Origin: Gammaproteobacteria bacterium
GTDB taxonomy: Bacteria; Pseudomonadota; Gammaproteobacteria; Pseudomonadales; Halieaceae
Direction: 5' to 3'
Length of the DNA: 64,000 nt
Assembly (NCBI GenBank): GCA_024742415.1
Contig: JANSYN010000005.1
Span: 62,001 to 126,000 of the forward strand
Shown here: positions 26,500 through 35,831 of the stretch, piece by piece
Position numbering within the stretch: position 1 is the stretch's first letter
How the letters are laid out: the number at the start of each line of letters is the position of its first letter
Translations under genes and position numbers: made by a program
Notes under the pieces: generated by a model
The model's database searches: none
Told to the model about the DNA's origin: nothing
Seen by the model: only the letters and a program-made list of their open reading frames with translations

Positions 26500-27510
26500 A
26501 TGCTCACGCCATCCACCGCCCTCAAGGCCGATGACTCACCGCCACTGGCTAACCCTGAAGCGCACATTGCCGCGCTCACCAGCCTGTGCAAGGCCAGCGC
26601 CGATACGCTGCGCCTGCTCGTGTTGCGCGTGTTGCGCAAAGATTCCTTCGCGGTGTCTGAACTTTGCGCCATTTTTGACATGCGCCAGCCTGCGCTTAGC
26701 CACCACTTGAAAGTTCTGGCCAATGCCGGCCTGGTCGCCGCCAGGCGCGAGGGCAACACCTTCTTTTACCGCCGGGCGGAACTGCGACAGTCAACTGAGT
26801 TGGAGCCGCTGCAGGATGCGCTGTTTGACACAGTAGACCGCATGGAACTGCCCGTCGACATTGCCTGTCGCCTGCACAGCCTGCACGCCCAGCGCGAAGA
26901 AAACTCGCGCAATTTTTTCCGCGATAACGCCGGCAAGTTCCAGCAGCAGCAGGACCTCATTGCCAGCTACGAGCAATACGCGGATGTCGTCGCCAGCATG
27001 TTGCGTGATGCGCCCGTGTCAGCACGCACAACGGTATTGGAAGTCGGGCCGGGCGATGGCTCCTTCCTGCTTGAGTTGTCACCGCAGTTCGAACGCGTTG
27101 TCGCTCTCGACAGCGCGCCCGGGATGCTGGAGCAGGCCCGTCACAAAACAGCAGCACTTGGCCTGCACAATATCGAGTTCGTCGATGGAGACACACAGCA
27201 CCCGAGACTTGCCGAGCTGCGTACCGATTGTGTTGTTATCAATATGGTGTTGCACCACACGCCCCACCCGGGCGAAGTGCTGCAGGACATTGCGCGCACA
27301 CTCAACCCTGGCGGCGTCGTGCTGGTGACTGACCTGTGCAACCACGACCAGGGCTGGGCGCGCGAAAACTGCGGCGACTTATGGCTGGGTTTCGATCCCC
27401 AGGAGCTCGCGCAATGGGCCGACGCCGCCGGCCTGCACACGATTGCCAGCGAATACCTGGCACAGCGCAACGGATTTCAAATCCAGGTGCGGCTGTTTGG
27501 CCGCAACTGA
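26500..27510 (+). CDS. sahR: ArsR-family regulator fused to a SAM-dependent methyltransferase domain (SahR-like)
   Basis: At 336 residues, it has an ArsR-type winged helix at about 25-100 (helix-turn-helix FAVSELCAIFDMRQPALSHHLKVL split around 50-73) followed by a class I methyltransferase domain whose SAM motif is VLEVGPGDGSFLLEL at 179-193 and whose motif II acid is in VVALDSAPGML. SahR is the known ArsR-family repressor of methionine-cycle genes in Proteobacteria and responds to S-adenosylhomocysteine; this gene's position directly before metK, ahcY and metF and behind a palindrome fits it well. Whether the second domain only binds SAM/SAH or also methylates is not known from sequence. It is 24 bases upstream of metK and probably co-transcribed. 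Confidence 0.82.
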   Translation: MLTPSTALKADDSPPLANPEAHIAALTSLCKASADTLRLLVLRVLRKDSFAVSELCAIFDMRQPALSHHLKVLANAGLVAARREGNTFFYRRAELRQSTELEPLQDALFDTVDRMELPVDIACRLHSLHAQREENSRNFFRDNAGKFQQQQDLIASYEQYADVVASMLRDAPVSARTTVLEVGPGDGSFLLELSPQFERVVALDSAPGMLEQARHKTAALGLHNIEFVDGDTQHPRLAELRTDCVVINMVLHHTPHPGEVLQDIARTLNPGGVVLVTDLCNHDQGWARENCGDLWLGFDPQELAQWADAAGLHTIASEYLAQRNGFQIQVRLFGRN

Positions 27511-27534
27511 ACAATCAATAAAAGGAACAAACTT

Positions 27535-28695
27535 ATGAGCGAATATTCAATCTTCACGTCGGAATCGGTGTCTGAAGGCCACCCGGACAAAATGGCAGAT
27601 CAAATCTCAGATGCGATTCTCGACTACATCCTCAAACGCGACCCTGATGCGCGTGTGGCGGTTGAGACCATGGTAAAAACCGGCATGACTGTGGTCGCCG
27701 GAGAAGTCACCATGCAAGGCAAAATGGATCTGGAAGAGACCATACGCAAAACCATCACCGGCATCGGCTACGACAATTCCGATGTGGGTTTCGATGGTCG
27801 CTACTGTGCTGTCCTCAATGCCATTGGCCAACAGTCTCCCGATATTTCGATGGGCGTTACCGAAGGTGAAGGCGCACACGAGGAACAGGGCGCGGGCGAC
27901 CAGGGCCTCATGTTTGGCTATGCCACCAATGAAACTGACGTGCTCATGCCGGCGCCTATCTATTATTCCCATCGCCTGGTCGAAAAACAGGCCGAGCTGC
28001 GCAAGAACGGTACATTGCCCTGGTTGCGCCCCGATGCAAAAAGCCAGGTAACGCTGCGCTACGAAAACGGCAAGCCGGCCGCAGTGGATGCCGTCGTGCT
28101 ATCTACCCAGCATGACGACAACATCAGTCAGGCCGACATCCACGCTGCCATCATGGAGCATGTGATCAAGCCCGTCCTGCCGGCCCAGTGGCTGCATGCC
28201 GATACTCTCTACCACATCAACCCAACCGGCAAGTTCGTGATCGGCGGCCCCGTGGGTGACTGTGGCCTGACCGGCCGCAAGATTATCGTGGACACCTACG
28301 GCGGCATGGCGCGGCACGGTGGCGGTGCATTTTCGGGTAAGGACCCCTCCAAGGTCGACCGTTCAGCCGCTTACGCGGGGCGCTATGTTGCCAAGAATAT
28401 CGTCGCTGCTGGCCTCGCTGATCGCTGCGAAATACAGGTGTCTTACGCCATTGGCGTGGCCGAACCGACTTCGATCTCCATCGACACCTTCGGCACTGGC
28501 AAGCTGTCCGATGCGCGCATCGCTGAACTGGTTCGCGAGCACTTCGACCTGCGCCCCAAGGGCCTCATCGAAATGCTGGACCTGAAACGCCCGATCTACC
28601 AGAAAACCGCAGCCTACGGTCATTTTGGCCGTGAAGACGCAGACTTCACCTGGGAAAAAACCGACAAGGCCGACGCGCTGCGAGCTGCTCTGTAA
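27535..28695 (+). CDS. metK: S-adenosylmethionine synthase
   Basis: A 386-residue enzyme making SAM from methionine and ATP. The N-terminal [21 protein letters not shown] split over residues 6-26 gives the catalytic His (about 16), [12 protein letters not shown] (about 119-130) is the core signature, and the phosphate loop [19 protein letters not shown] (about 262-280) is complete. Length matches E. coli MetK (384). ATG at 27535 follows AAAGGAAC. It is second in the regulator-metK-ahcY-metF operon, so SAM synthesis and SAH removal are controlled together. Confidence 0.98.
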   Translation: MSEYSIFTSESVSEGHPDKMADQISDAILDYILKRDPDARVAVETMVKTGMTVVAGEVTMQGKMDLEETIRKTITGIGYDNSDVGFDGRYCAVLNAIGQQSPDISMGVTEGEGAHEEQGAGDQGLMFGYATNETDVLMPAPIYYSHRLVEKQAELRKNGTLPWLRPDAKSQVTLRYENGKPAAVDAVVLSTQHDDNISQADIHAAIMEHVIKPVLPAQWLHADTLYHINPTGKFVIGGPVGDCGLTGRKIIVDTYGGMARHGGGAFSGKDPSKVDRSAAYAGRYVAKNIVAAGLADRCEIQVSYAIGVAEPTSISIDTFGTGKLSDARIAELVREHFDLRPKGLIEMLDLKRPIYQKTAAYGHFGREDADFTWEKTDKADALRAAL

Positions 28696-28758
28696 CGCAC
28701 CGGAAACCCGGAACCAGTTTCATCACACATCACTAAAGACTTTATCGAGGCAAATGTA

Positions 28759-30150
28759 ATGAGCACAGCAGAACAACTGACCGAACAGCAGGACTACAAA
28801 GTCGCGGACATCTCCCTGGCACAGTGGGGACGGCGCGAACTGGACATCGCCGAAGGTGAGATGCCCGCACTGATGGCAATGCGCGAGAAGTACGCCGCAA
28901 AGCAGCCGCTCGCCAATGCAAGAATTCTCGGCTGTATTCACATGACTATCCAGACAGGCGTGTTGATTGAAACGCTGATCGCACTGGGCGCAGAAGTGCG
29001 CTGGTCATCGTGCAACATTTTTTCGACACAGGATCACGCCGCGGCCGCCATAGCTGCCGCGGGCATCCCGGTGTTTGCATGGAAGGGTGAAACGGAAGAA
29101 GAGTACGACTGGTGTCTGGAGCAAACCATCCTCAAGGATGGCCAGCCCTGGGACGCCAACATGGTACTTGACGACGGCGGCGACCTGACCGCAATGCTGC
29201 ACGAAAAGTATCCCGAGATGCTGGACAAGATTCACGGCATCACGGAAGAAACAACCACCGGCGTGCACCGCCTGCAGGAAATGCTCGAGCAGGGCACACT
29301 CAAAGTGCCGGCTGTCAATGTTAACGACTCGGTGACCAAATCCAAGAACGACAACAAGTATGGCTGCCGCCACAGCCTGAACGATGCCATCAAGCGCGGT
29401 ACGGACCACCTCATGGCCGGAAAGAAGGCGCTGGTGATCGGCTACGGCGATGTCGGCAAGGGGTCCGCCCAATCCTTGCGCCAGGAAGGTATGATCGTGA
29501 AGATCACCGAGATCGACCCGATCTGCGCCATGCAAGCGTGCATGGATGGTTTTGAAGTCGCATCGCCTTACATTGACGGCGTTAACGACGGTACCGAGGC
29601 GTGTATTAATCGCGACCTCCTGCAGAACACGGATCTTCTCGTCACAACCACTGGCAACTACAACGTGTGTGACTCCAATATGCTCAAGGCACTGAAGTCC
29701 GGCGCGGTGGTTTGCAACATTGGCCACTTTGATAACGAAATCGATACCGCCTTCATGCGCAGCAACTGGGAATGGGATGAAGTCAAGCCGCAGGTCCACA
29801 AGGTGTATCGCGATCGCGCCAGCAATGATCACCTGATTCTTCTTTCAGAGGGCCGTCTGGTGAACCTGGGCAACGCCACCGGCCATCCCTCGCGCATCAT
29901 GGATGGCTCTTTTGCCAACCAGGTACTGGCACAGATCTACCTGTACGAGCGTCGCTTTGCCGACCTTGAGCCAGAGATGAAGCCAGCAGCACTGAGTGTT
30001 GAAGTCCTGCCGAAAAAACTGGACGAGGAAGTGGCCATGCACATGATTGGCGGATTTGGCGCAACGCTGACCAAACTGACTAAAGACCAGGCTGACTACA
30101 TTAACGTTTCCGTTGATGGGCCGTTCAAGCCTGACAGCTACAAGTACTAG
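28759..30150 (+). CDS. ahcY: Adenosylhomocysteinase
   Basis: A 463-residue NAD-bound enzyme splitting S-adenosylhomocysteine into adenosine and homocysteine, relieving product inhibition of methyltransferases. Key stretches are [13 protein letters not shown] (about 55-67), [18 protein letters not shown] (about 77-94), [15 protein letters not shown] (about 192-206) with the catalytic Lys/Asp, and the NAD motif [16 protein letters not shown] (about 229-244). The C-terminal KPDSYKY that reaches into the neighbouring subunit is present. AhcY, rather than the Pfs/LuxS route, marks the SAH pathway of this organism. It lies 63 bases after metK. Confidence 0.98.
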   Translation: MSTAEQLTEQQDYKVADISLAQWGRRELDIAEGEMPALMAMREKYAAKQPLANARILGCIHMTIQTGVLIETLIALGAEVRWSSCNIFSTQDHAAAAIAAAGIPVFAWKGETEEEYDWCLEQTILKDGQPWDANMVLDDGGDLTAMLHEKYPEMLDKIHGITEETTTGVHRLQEMLEQGTLKVPAVNVNDSVTKSKNDNKYGCRHSLNDAIKRGTDHLMAGKKALVIGYGDVGKGSAQSLRQEGMIVKITEIDPICAMQACMDGFEVASPYIDGVNDGTEACINRDLLQNTDLLVTTTGNYNVCDSNMLKALKSGAVVCNIGHFDNEIDTAFMRSNWEWDEVKPQVHKVYRDRASNDHLILLSEGRLVNLGNATGHPSRIMDGSFANQVLAQIYLYERRFADLEPEMKPAALSVEVLPKKLDEEVAMHMIGGFGATLTKLTKDQADYINVSVDGPFKPDSYKY

Positions 30151-30163
30151 GACCAGCAAGCCC

Positions 30164-31003
30164 ATGGCAGACCAAAAAGCCCGTATCAGCTTCGAGTTCT
30201 TCCCGCCTAAAACAGAGGCGGGCATGGACAAGTTGATGAACGAGGTCAATCCCGTACTGAATGCGCTGAATCCGGCGTTTTTCTCCGTGACCTATGGCGC
30301 CGGTGGCAGCACACGCGACACAACCCTGGGTATTGTGTCCGCCATTCGCGCCAACGGCATCGATGTCGCCCCTCACCTGAGTTTTGGTGGCGATGACGAG
30401 AGCGCCGTGGGCAATCTACTGGACACCTACCGCGAACGGGGCGTCAACAGGTTGGTCGCCCTGCGCGGTGATCGACCTTCCGGTATTGGCCGCTCTACAC
30501 ACCTGGTTTATGCCAGGGAGCTGGTGGAGTTCGTGCGGCAACGCCATGGCGATCATTTCAATATTGAAGTCGCCGCGTACCCGGAGATTCATCCTGAAGC
30601 AAAAAGCTACGATGCGGACATACAGTATCTCAAGGGTAAGTTTGACGCTGGCGCCAACAGTGCCATTACGCAGTATTTCTTCAACGTTGAATCCTACTTT
30701 TATTTTCTGGACCAGTGTGCCGCCCAGGGCATCACGCAACCGATCTACGCCGGCATCATGCCGATCACCAACTTTGCAAACCTGCAGCGCTTTTCCGTCA
30801 ACTGCGGTGCAGAGATCCCGCGCTGGATATGCCAGCGCATTGCGGCCTACGGTAATGATCAGGAAAGCATCCAGAAGTTCGGCGTCGAGGTCGTCACGCA
30901 GCTTTGCCAGACACTCCTGGAAAGCGGTTGCCCAGGCATTCACTTCTATACTATGAACCAGGTCGAGCCTACGCGTGAAATCCACGCCAATCTGGCGCTG
31001 TAG
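30164..31003 (+). CDS. metF: Methylenetetrahydrofolate reductase
   Basis: A 279-residue flavoprotein that reduces 5,10-methylene-THF to 5-methyl-THF for methionine synthesis. ATG at 30164, 13 bases after the ahcY stop, gives MADQKARISFEFFPPKTEAG, the standard start; the frame continues upstream inside ahcY without family resemblance. SVTYGAGGSTRD (about 46-57) and LVALRGDRP (about 98-106) are the FAD and folate site motifs, and the C-terminal GIHFYTMNQ (about 257-265) is typical. Last gene of the methyl-cycle operon. Confidence 0.97.
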   Translation: MADQKARISFEFFPPKTEAGMDKLMNEVNPVLNALNPAFFSVTYGAGGSTRDTTLGIVSAIRANGIDVAPHLSFGGDDESAVGNLLDTYRERGVNRLVALRGDRPSGIGRSTHLVYARELVEFVRQRHGDHFNIEVAAYPEIHPEAKSYDADIQYLKGKFDAGANSAITQYFFNVESYFYFLDQCAAQGITQPIYAGIMPITNFANLQRFSVNCGAEIPRWICQRIAAYGNDQESIQKFGVEVVTQLCQTLLESGCPGIHFYTMNQVEPTREIHANLAL

Positions 31004-31083
31004 CTTCTTTCCAACAGCGCGAGGTAGTCGTCCGCACGCCCCGTCTGGCTTTGCACTGCATGCAAACCTCCTGATGATTCTGT

Positions 31084-31105
31084 CTACAGGTGTCTCGGCC
31101 TGTAG
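31084..31105. repeat. Inverted repeat upstream of rsmE
   Basis: CTACAGG (31084-31090) and CCTGTAG (31099-31105) with an eight-base loop. It lies 12 bases before the rsmE start. It could be a metF-end hairpin, an operator or a leader structure; no T run follows. Confidence 0.4.
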
Positions 31106-31117
31106 TAGGATGCGACT

Positions 31118-31846
31118 ATGCGCGTTCCAAGAATCTTTACCTCACAGCGACTGAGCAGCAAGGCGGTCATTGCACTGGACCCTCAGTCCAGTCGGCACCT
31201 TGCGCGCGTGCTGCGCAAAAAAGTTGGCGATGCAGTCATCGTTTTTGACGGTGAAGGTGGCGAGTACCAGGCAACCATTGAGGACATCGACAAGCAACGT
31301 GTGCTTGTACAAGCAACGCAATGGATGCAGGACGATTTGGAGGCACCGCTTGCGATACACCTTGGTATCGGGCTTTCCAGGGGCGAGCGCATGGACGTGG
31401 TCATGCAAAAAGCCACCGAGCTTGGGGTGCGCGAAATAACACCGCTGTTCACCGAGCGCAGCGAAGTGAAGTTACGCGACTCACGCGCAGAAAAAAAACG
31501 TCTGCACTGGCGGCAAGTCACCATCAGTGCCTGTGAACAATCTGGTCGTAATCGCATTCCAGTCGTTCATCCGCCCTGCTCACTGGCACAGTGGGTGGAC
31601 ACGGCCGGGGCCGATTGCAAACTCGTGTTGCACCATCGCGCAACAGAACAGGCCGCGCTGCCTCCACCGCAGAGTATTGCATTGCTGGTGGGGCCCGAAG
31701 GCGGCCTGAGCCCCAGCGAAATCACGCACGCCGAAGACGCCGGGTTTCTTGCCTTGAAACTGGGGCCGCGAGTACTGCGCACGGAGACTGCGCCGCTAGC
31801 AGCCATCGCCATACTGCAGGCGCGCTGGGGCGATATGGCGTTCTAG
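31118..31846 (+). CDS. rsmE: 16S rRNA (uracil-N3) methyltransferase RsmE
   Basis: A 242-residue SPOUT-fold enzyme methylating U1498 of 16S rRNA. The N-terminal MRVPRIFTSQRLSS is a PUA-like RNA-binding part. The trefoil-knot motifs are visible: GERMDVVMQKATELGVREITPLFTER split over about 88-112, LLVGPEGGLSPSEI (about 189-202) and LKLGPRVLRTETAPLAAIA (about 211-229). Length matches E. coli RsmE (243). In Pseudomonas relatives rsmE is also near gshB. Convergent with the esterase gene. Confidence 0.96.
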   Translation: MRVPRIFTSQRLSSKAVIALDPQSSRHLARVLRKKVGDAVIVFDGEGGEYQATIEDIDKQRVLVQATQWMQDDLEAPLAIHLGIGLSRGERMDVVMQKATELGVREITPLFTERSEVKLRDSRAEKKRLHWRQVTISACEQSGRNRIPVVHPPCSLAQWVDTAGADCKLVLHHRATEQAALPPPQSIALLVGPEGGLSPSEITHAEDAGFLALKLGPRVLRTETAPLAAIAILQARWGDMAF

Positions 31847-31925
31847 CAGCCCGGCGTCGCTGCTGCCAGTGCACTCACTTGCACACCTTGCCGTGCGCCG
31901 CAGCCAGACGCCGGCGCCCGATGCA

Positions 31926-33170
31926 TCAGCGCAAAGACACCCAGCGGGCATGCGCCCATTCCAGGAAGTCACCGACGGCGTTAACCGTGTGATCGGTGCG
32001 CACCGAATGAAAAATCTCAAAGGCGTGCTGCGCACCTGGCAGTTCAGCGTAAACCACTGGCTGCGCTGACTCGGCCGACATGCGCGCGGCGAAGACCCTG
32101 GCTTCTTCAACCCAGACCAGCGAATCATGCGTCCCCTGAACAATAAACATTGGCGGCGCAGCGGCGCTGACGTGATTGATGGGCGAGGCGTTGTGCCAAA
32201 GCTCCGGATCACTCTCTGGCGAACACTTAAGTACCTTCTCGGCCAGAAAGTCCGTCATGGGCATGTCCGGCCGCACTTTGTTGCCATCCATAAAATCGTA
32301 CACGCCATAGAACGGCACTGCGGCCTGTATCGATGTATCTGCCTGTTCGAAACCGGGCTGCCATTCTTCCCGATTTGGCGTCAGGGCGGCCAGAGAGCTC
32401 AAATGGCCACCCGCTGAACCGCCGGTAATGGCAATGTAGTCAGGGTTGCCACCATACTCTGCGGCGTGTTCACGAATCCAGGCAATGGCTTTTTTGACAT
32501 CGATGATATGGTCGGGGAACGTATCACGCGGACTAAGCCGATAATTGATCGCAAAACACAGCCAGCCGCGCTCGGCCTGGTGATACATCAACGGCTTGCC
32601 CTGCTCTTCTTTATTACCAATCATCCACGCACCGCCATGCACCTGCAGGAGAATGGGGAAACCATCCTCGCGGGGAGTCTCTGGCTGGTACACATCCAGC
32701 AGGTTGCGCTTACCGGCCTCGGCATAGGCAATGTTCCTGGTCACACGGACGCCGGGGCGTGAATAGTGGAATGGCCGCAACCACTGCGCGCTAAGAACAT
32801 GATCGCGCAAAACGCCTTGTCGCTGCCGCGGAATATCCAAACGATAGTCATCGCCCAGTCCGGCGCGCAGCGCCTGGCTCAGGGCAGCGGGCGTGTCGCA
32901 GGCCTGGCAATGCAGATACAGCAAACCCAGCCAGTTGAGCGCAAACAACGCCAGGCCAATCTGCGGAGCAGGTTGCGACAACACACCGGCAAAGCCCAGT
33001 GCAGCTGTTAATCCCACCTGCCAGAAGACATGAATCAGCGCCAGTTCGCCGGTAAGCCACGCCGTGAGGAAGTACAGCGGCATACCCCAGTACAGGCGGC
33101 GTGCCTGAACAATCGCCGTCCAGGTGAATAAAAGGCTGATGACAGCCAGCACTGTGTAAAAAGTCGCCAT
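31926..33170 (-). CDS. Membrane-anchored alpha/beta hydrolase (HSL/BD-FAE-type esterase)
   Basis: A 414-residue protein from ATG 33170. The first 90 residues form three or four hydrophobic helices (about 4-22, 30-61, 70-87). The rest is an alpha/beta hydrolase with oxyanion motif HGGAW (about 178-182), nucleophile elbow GGSAGGH (Ser about 252), Asp of QGTHDSLV (about 349) and His of PGAQHAFEI (about 382), which is the hormone-sensitive-lipase/carboxylesterase type. Substrate unknown; a membrane-bound lipid or ester is likely. The frame is open about 34 codons further upstream, but ATG 33170 lets the first helix start at once. Divergent from gshB. Confidence 0.82.
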   Translation of the reverse strand: MATFYTVLAVISLLFTWTAIVQARRLYWGMPLYFLTAWLTGELALIHVFWQVGLTAALGFAGVLSQPAPQIGLALFALNWLGLLYLHCQACDTPAALSQALRAGLGDDYRLDIPRQRQGVLRDHVLSAQWLRPFHYSRPGVRVTRNIAYAEAGKRNLLDVYQPETPREDGFPILLQVHGGAWMIGNKEEQGKPLMYHQAERGWLCFAINYRLSPRDTFPDHIIDVKKAIAWIREHAAEYGGNPDYIAITGGSAGGHLSSLAALTPNREEWQPGFEQADTSIQAAVPFYGVYDFMDGNKVRPDMPMTDFLAEKVLKCSPESDPELWHNASPINHVSAAAPPMFIVQGTHDSLVWVEEARVFAARMSAESAQPVVYAELPGAQHAFEIFHSVRTDHTVNAVGDFLEWAHARWVSLR

Positions 33171-33327
33171 GAGAAGTCTCGCCCTGCTGGTAAGTGCCCG
33201 GTCGGTGGGCGCACAGTCTAAACGAATCTGGCGCACCCCTTGAATGCCTAGTGTAAATGGCTGCGCTTGCACAGGCTATGCCCTTTGCGTAAGTTACAGG
33301 GCCTGCCGTTATTCTCGGAAGCTGCCA

Positions 33328-34281
33328 ATGACCGTCAAGCTGGGCGTGGTGATGGACCCCATCGCCAACATCAATTACAAGAAAGATACCACCATGGCAA
33401 TGCTGTGGGCGGCCGAGGCAAAAGGCTGGTCATTGTTCTATATGGAGCAAAGCGACCTGTACCTGCTGCAGGGCGAAGCGCGCGCAAAGGTTGCGCCGCT
33501 TGAGGTATTTCGCGATCCAGACCACTGGTATGAGTTGGGCGAACCTGCCGATATCGCGCTGGAAGAGCTCGATGTAGTGCTGATGCGCAAAGACCCTCCG
33601 TTCGACAACGAATACATCTACAGCACCTACATACTTGAGGCTGCCGAACGTAAGGGCACATTGATCGTCAATCGCTGCCAGAGCTTGCGCGACTGCAATG
33701 AGAAGGTATTCGCCACGCAATTTCCCCAGTGCTGTCCTGCGGTGATGGTGAGCGCCGACATGCAGCGACTGCGCGCGTTTCATGCACAGCACGCGGACGT
33801 AATCTTCAAGCCGCTCGATGGTATGGGCGGCAGCGCCATCTTTCGCGCCCGGGCAGATGACCCCAACGTCAGTGTCATTCTTGAGACCCTGACCGAACAC
33901 GGCCGCAGCAGCATTATGGCGCAAGAGTACCTGCCCCAGATCAGTGACGGAGACAAACGCATTCTCATGATCAACGGCCAGGCCATACCTTACTGCCTGG
34001 CGCGTGTGCCGTTAGCCGGGGAATCCAGGGGGAATCTCGCCGCCGGTGGCAATGGCATACCGCAGCCTTTGACCAAACGTGACCAGTGGATTGCCGACCA
34101 GGTTGGCCCCGCCCTGAAAGAGAAGGGCCTGATTTTTGTGGGGCTTGACGTGATCGGCGACTACCTGACGGAAATTAACGTCACCAGCCCCACCTGCATT
34201 AGGGAAATTGACGCAGGTTTTGATCTGGACATTGCCGGCCAACTGATGGAATGTATTGAGGGGGAATTGGACAACAAATAA
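33328..34281 (+). CDS. gshB: Glutathione synthetase
   Basis: A 317-residue ATP-grasp enzyme joining glycine to gamma-glutamylcysteine. ATG at 33328 gives the family start MTVKLGVVMDPIANINYKKD; the upstream extension of the frame shows no similarity. VLMRKDPPFDNEYIYST (about 87-103) binds glutathione, FKPLDGMGGSAIFR (about 158-171) is the ATP-grasp loop, and EINVTSPTCIREID (about 281-294) closes the metal site. Length matches E. coli GshB (316). It begins the gshB-tonB-yqgE-ruvX run known from Pseudomonas. Confidence 0.97.
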   Translation: MTVKLGVVMDPIANINYKKDTTMAMLWAAEAKGWSLFYMEQSDLYLLQGEARAKVAPLEVFRDPDHWYELGEPADIALEELDVVLMRKDPPFDNEYIYSTYILEAAERKGTLIVNRCQSLRDCNEKVFATQFPQCCPAVMVSADMQRLRAFHAQHADVIFKPLDGMGGSAIFRARADDPNVSVILETLTEHGRSSIMAQEYLPQISDGDKRILMINGQAIPYCLARVPLAGESRGNLAAGGNGIPQPLTKRDQWIADQVGPALKEKGLIFVGLDVIGDYLTEINVTSPTCIREIDAGFDLDIAGQLMECIEGELDNK

Positions 34282-34292
34282 CCAAGGTCGCT

Positions 34293-35156
34293 ATGTACGA
34301 TCTGTTACTGGGGCACGATGAACAAACACGTTTTCGCAATGCGCTGGTCGTTGCGCTGGTGGCGCACGCGGTTATCATTTCCAGCGTTTCGTTCGGTACT
34401 ATCAAGGGCGAGTACAAAACGCCCCAGATAGAAGTCACGCTGGCCACCCAGCCTAACGACCAGCCCCAGCCCGATGCCACAAAGATTGCCGCCGCAAACC
34501 AGGTCGGTAGCGGCAACCTGGACGACATCACCGAGATTACCAGCCGCGACAACCTTCCACTTGCCGCGCCACTGGAACAACAAACACCCCGGCTGCAATC
34601 TGAGGACCACAGCGCCAACTACCAGGACGCCGTTACCACGGCCGCATTGAGCCAGCGGCTGGTGAATACCGACATCGCCGAACGCGACAAGCAGCCCATT
34701 GACCTGGACGGTATCAGTCCGGAGGTCGACCGACTCAATCGTGAACTGGCCAGCCTGCAAGCCGAGCTGGACCAGCAAACCAGGAATTTTTCCTCCCAGC
34801 CGCGTGTTCGTCGGCTCACCGCCGCCAGCGCCAAGCAATCAGCAGACGCGGCATACCTGTTGGACTGGCGACAGCGCCTGGAGGCGGTGGGCAACAAGTA
34901 CTATCCTGAGGCTTCCGTTCGCTACGGCATTTATGGGGACTTGCGCCTGCTGGTTGTCATTCGCTCTGACGGCTCGCTGGAAGACGTCAGGGTACTGTCC
35001 TCGTCGGGCTATGCCGTTCTGGATGAAGCCGCCATCAAGATAGTCCGTATGGCAGCACCCTATTCCCCGTTTCCTGCAGAGCTCAAAGCCACCACGGACA
35101 AACTGGAGATCGTTCGCACGTGGCAATTTCAGCAAAACCAGCTAAGCTCAAACTAG
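34293..35156 (+). CDS. tonB: TonB-like energy transducer
   Basis: A 287-residue protein with a short cytoplasmic start, one membrane helix (about 17-36, NALVVALVAHAVIISSVSF), a periplasmic linker rich in Gln, Asp and Leu with a coiled-coil part (about 135-160), and a TonB C-terminal domain (about 190-285) ending in the usual strands YSPFPAEL and IVRTWQF. It carries proton-motive energy to outer membrane receptors. A TonB gene in this place between gshB and yqgE/algH is standard in Pseudomonas (alongside others elsewhere), where it has been linked to pilus and motility as well as uptake. No exbB/exbD is adjacent. Eleven bases after gshB. Confidence 0.88.
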   Translation: MYDLLLGHDEQTRFRNALVVALVAHAVIISSVSFGTIKGEYKTPQIEVTLATQPNDQPQPDATKIAAANQVGSGNLDDITEITSRDNLPLAAPLEQQTPRLQSEDHSANYQDAVTTAALSQRLVNTDIAERDKQPIDLDGISPEVDRLNRELASLQAELDQQTRNFSSQPRVRRLTAASAKQSADAAYLLDWRQRLEAVGNKYYPEASVRYGIYGDLRLLVVIRSDGSLEDVRVLSSSGYAVLDEAAIKIVRMAAPYSPFPAELKATTDKLEIVRTWQFQQNQLSSN

Positions 35157-35228
35157 GGCCAGCGGCAGCGCGCGCAGCTACTGCGGGTCACGTTGAACGA
35201 CACCACTGATAGCGAGATTACCTGACTG

Positions 35229-35819
35229 ATGAGCGTACGGTTTGCCGTTAATGCAGCAAAAAGCAGCGATTGCCTGAGAGATCATTTCCTGCTGGCGATG
35301 CCTTGCCTGTCGACAGGAATTTTTTCCCAGAGCATTACTTACATCTGCGAACACGGGGAAAGCGGTGCCATGGGCATCATTATCAACCAACCGCTGGATC
35401 TCAACGTTAAGGAAATTTTCGAACACCTGCAGATTGCACCGTGCAGGGACTTCAGCCACGAGCCAGTCATGGCCGGCGGCCCCGTTCAAATGGATCACGG
35501 TTTTGTGCTGCACCGACACTGTGACACATCCTGGGAGGCCAGCCTGAAGGTCACCGCGGAGATCACCCTGACCACCTCGCGAGACATCTTGCGCGCCATT
35601 GCCAATGACGAGGGCCCACAGGATCGCCTCATCGCTCTGGGTTACGCCGGCTGGGCACCGGGCCAGCTCGAACAGGAACTCGCGGCAAACAGCTGGCTAA
35701 CCCTGTCGGGAGATAGCGATATTATCTTCGCCACTCCGGCGCAGCAGCGCCTCAATGCCGCGGCCGCCTCACTCGGGGTTGATATGAACCTGATTTCCGC
35801 ACAAGCCGGCCATGCCTGA
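35229..35819 (+). CDS. yqgE: YqgE/AlgH family protein (UPF0301)
   Basis: A 196-residue protein with the family's landmarks: LRDHFLLAMPCL (about 17-28), ITYICEHGESGAMGIIINQPL (split at about 37-57), the VMAGGPVQMDHGFVLH stretch (about 78-93), and ALGYAGWAPGQLEQELAANSW (about 136-156). The function is unknown; it was named AlgH from an alginate phenotype in Pseudomonas. No signal sequence. The start ATG at 35229 is the most upstream; the conserved part begins about 16 residues in. Its stop is 12 bases before ruvX. Confidence 0.93.
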   Translation: MSVRFAVNAAKSSDCLRDHFLLAMPCLSTGIFSQSITYICEHGESGAMGIIINQPLDLNVKEIFEHLQIAPCRDFSHEPVMAGGPVQMDHGFVLHRHCDTSWEASLKVTAEITLTTSRDILRAIANDEGPQDRLIALGYAGWAPGQLEQELAANSWLTLSGDSDIIFATPAQQRLNAAAASLGVDMNLISAQAGHA

Positions 35820-35831
35820 CGCACAGCGTTT

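Noticed and set aside
28696-28758. SAH riboswitch before ahcY
   Set aside because: The metK-ahcY gap is only 63 bases and lacks the conserved core; control by the upstream regulator is a simpler explanation.
29005-29832. 275-codon minus-strand frame opposite ahcY
   Set aside because: Antisense to a strongly conserved gene; codon usage reflects the sense frame.
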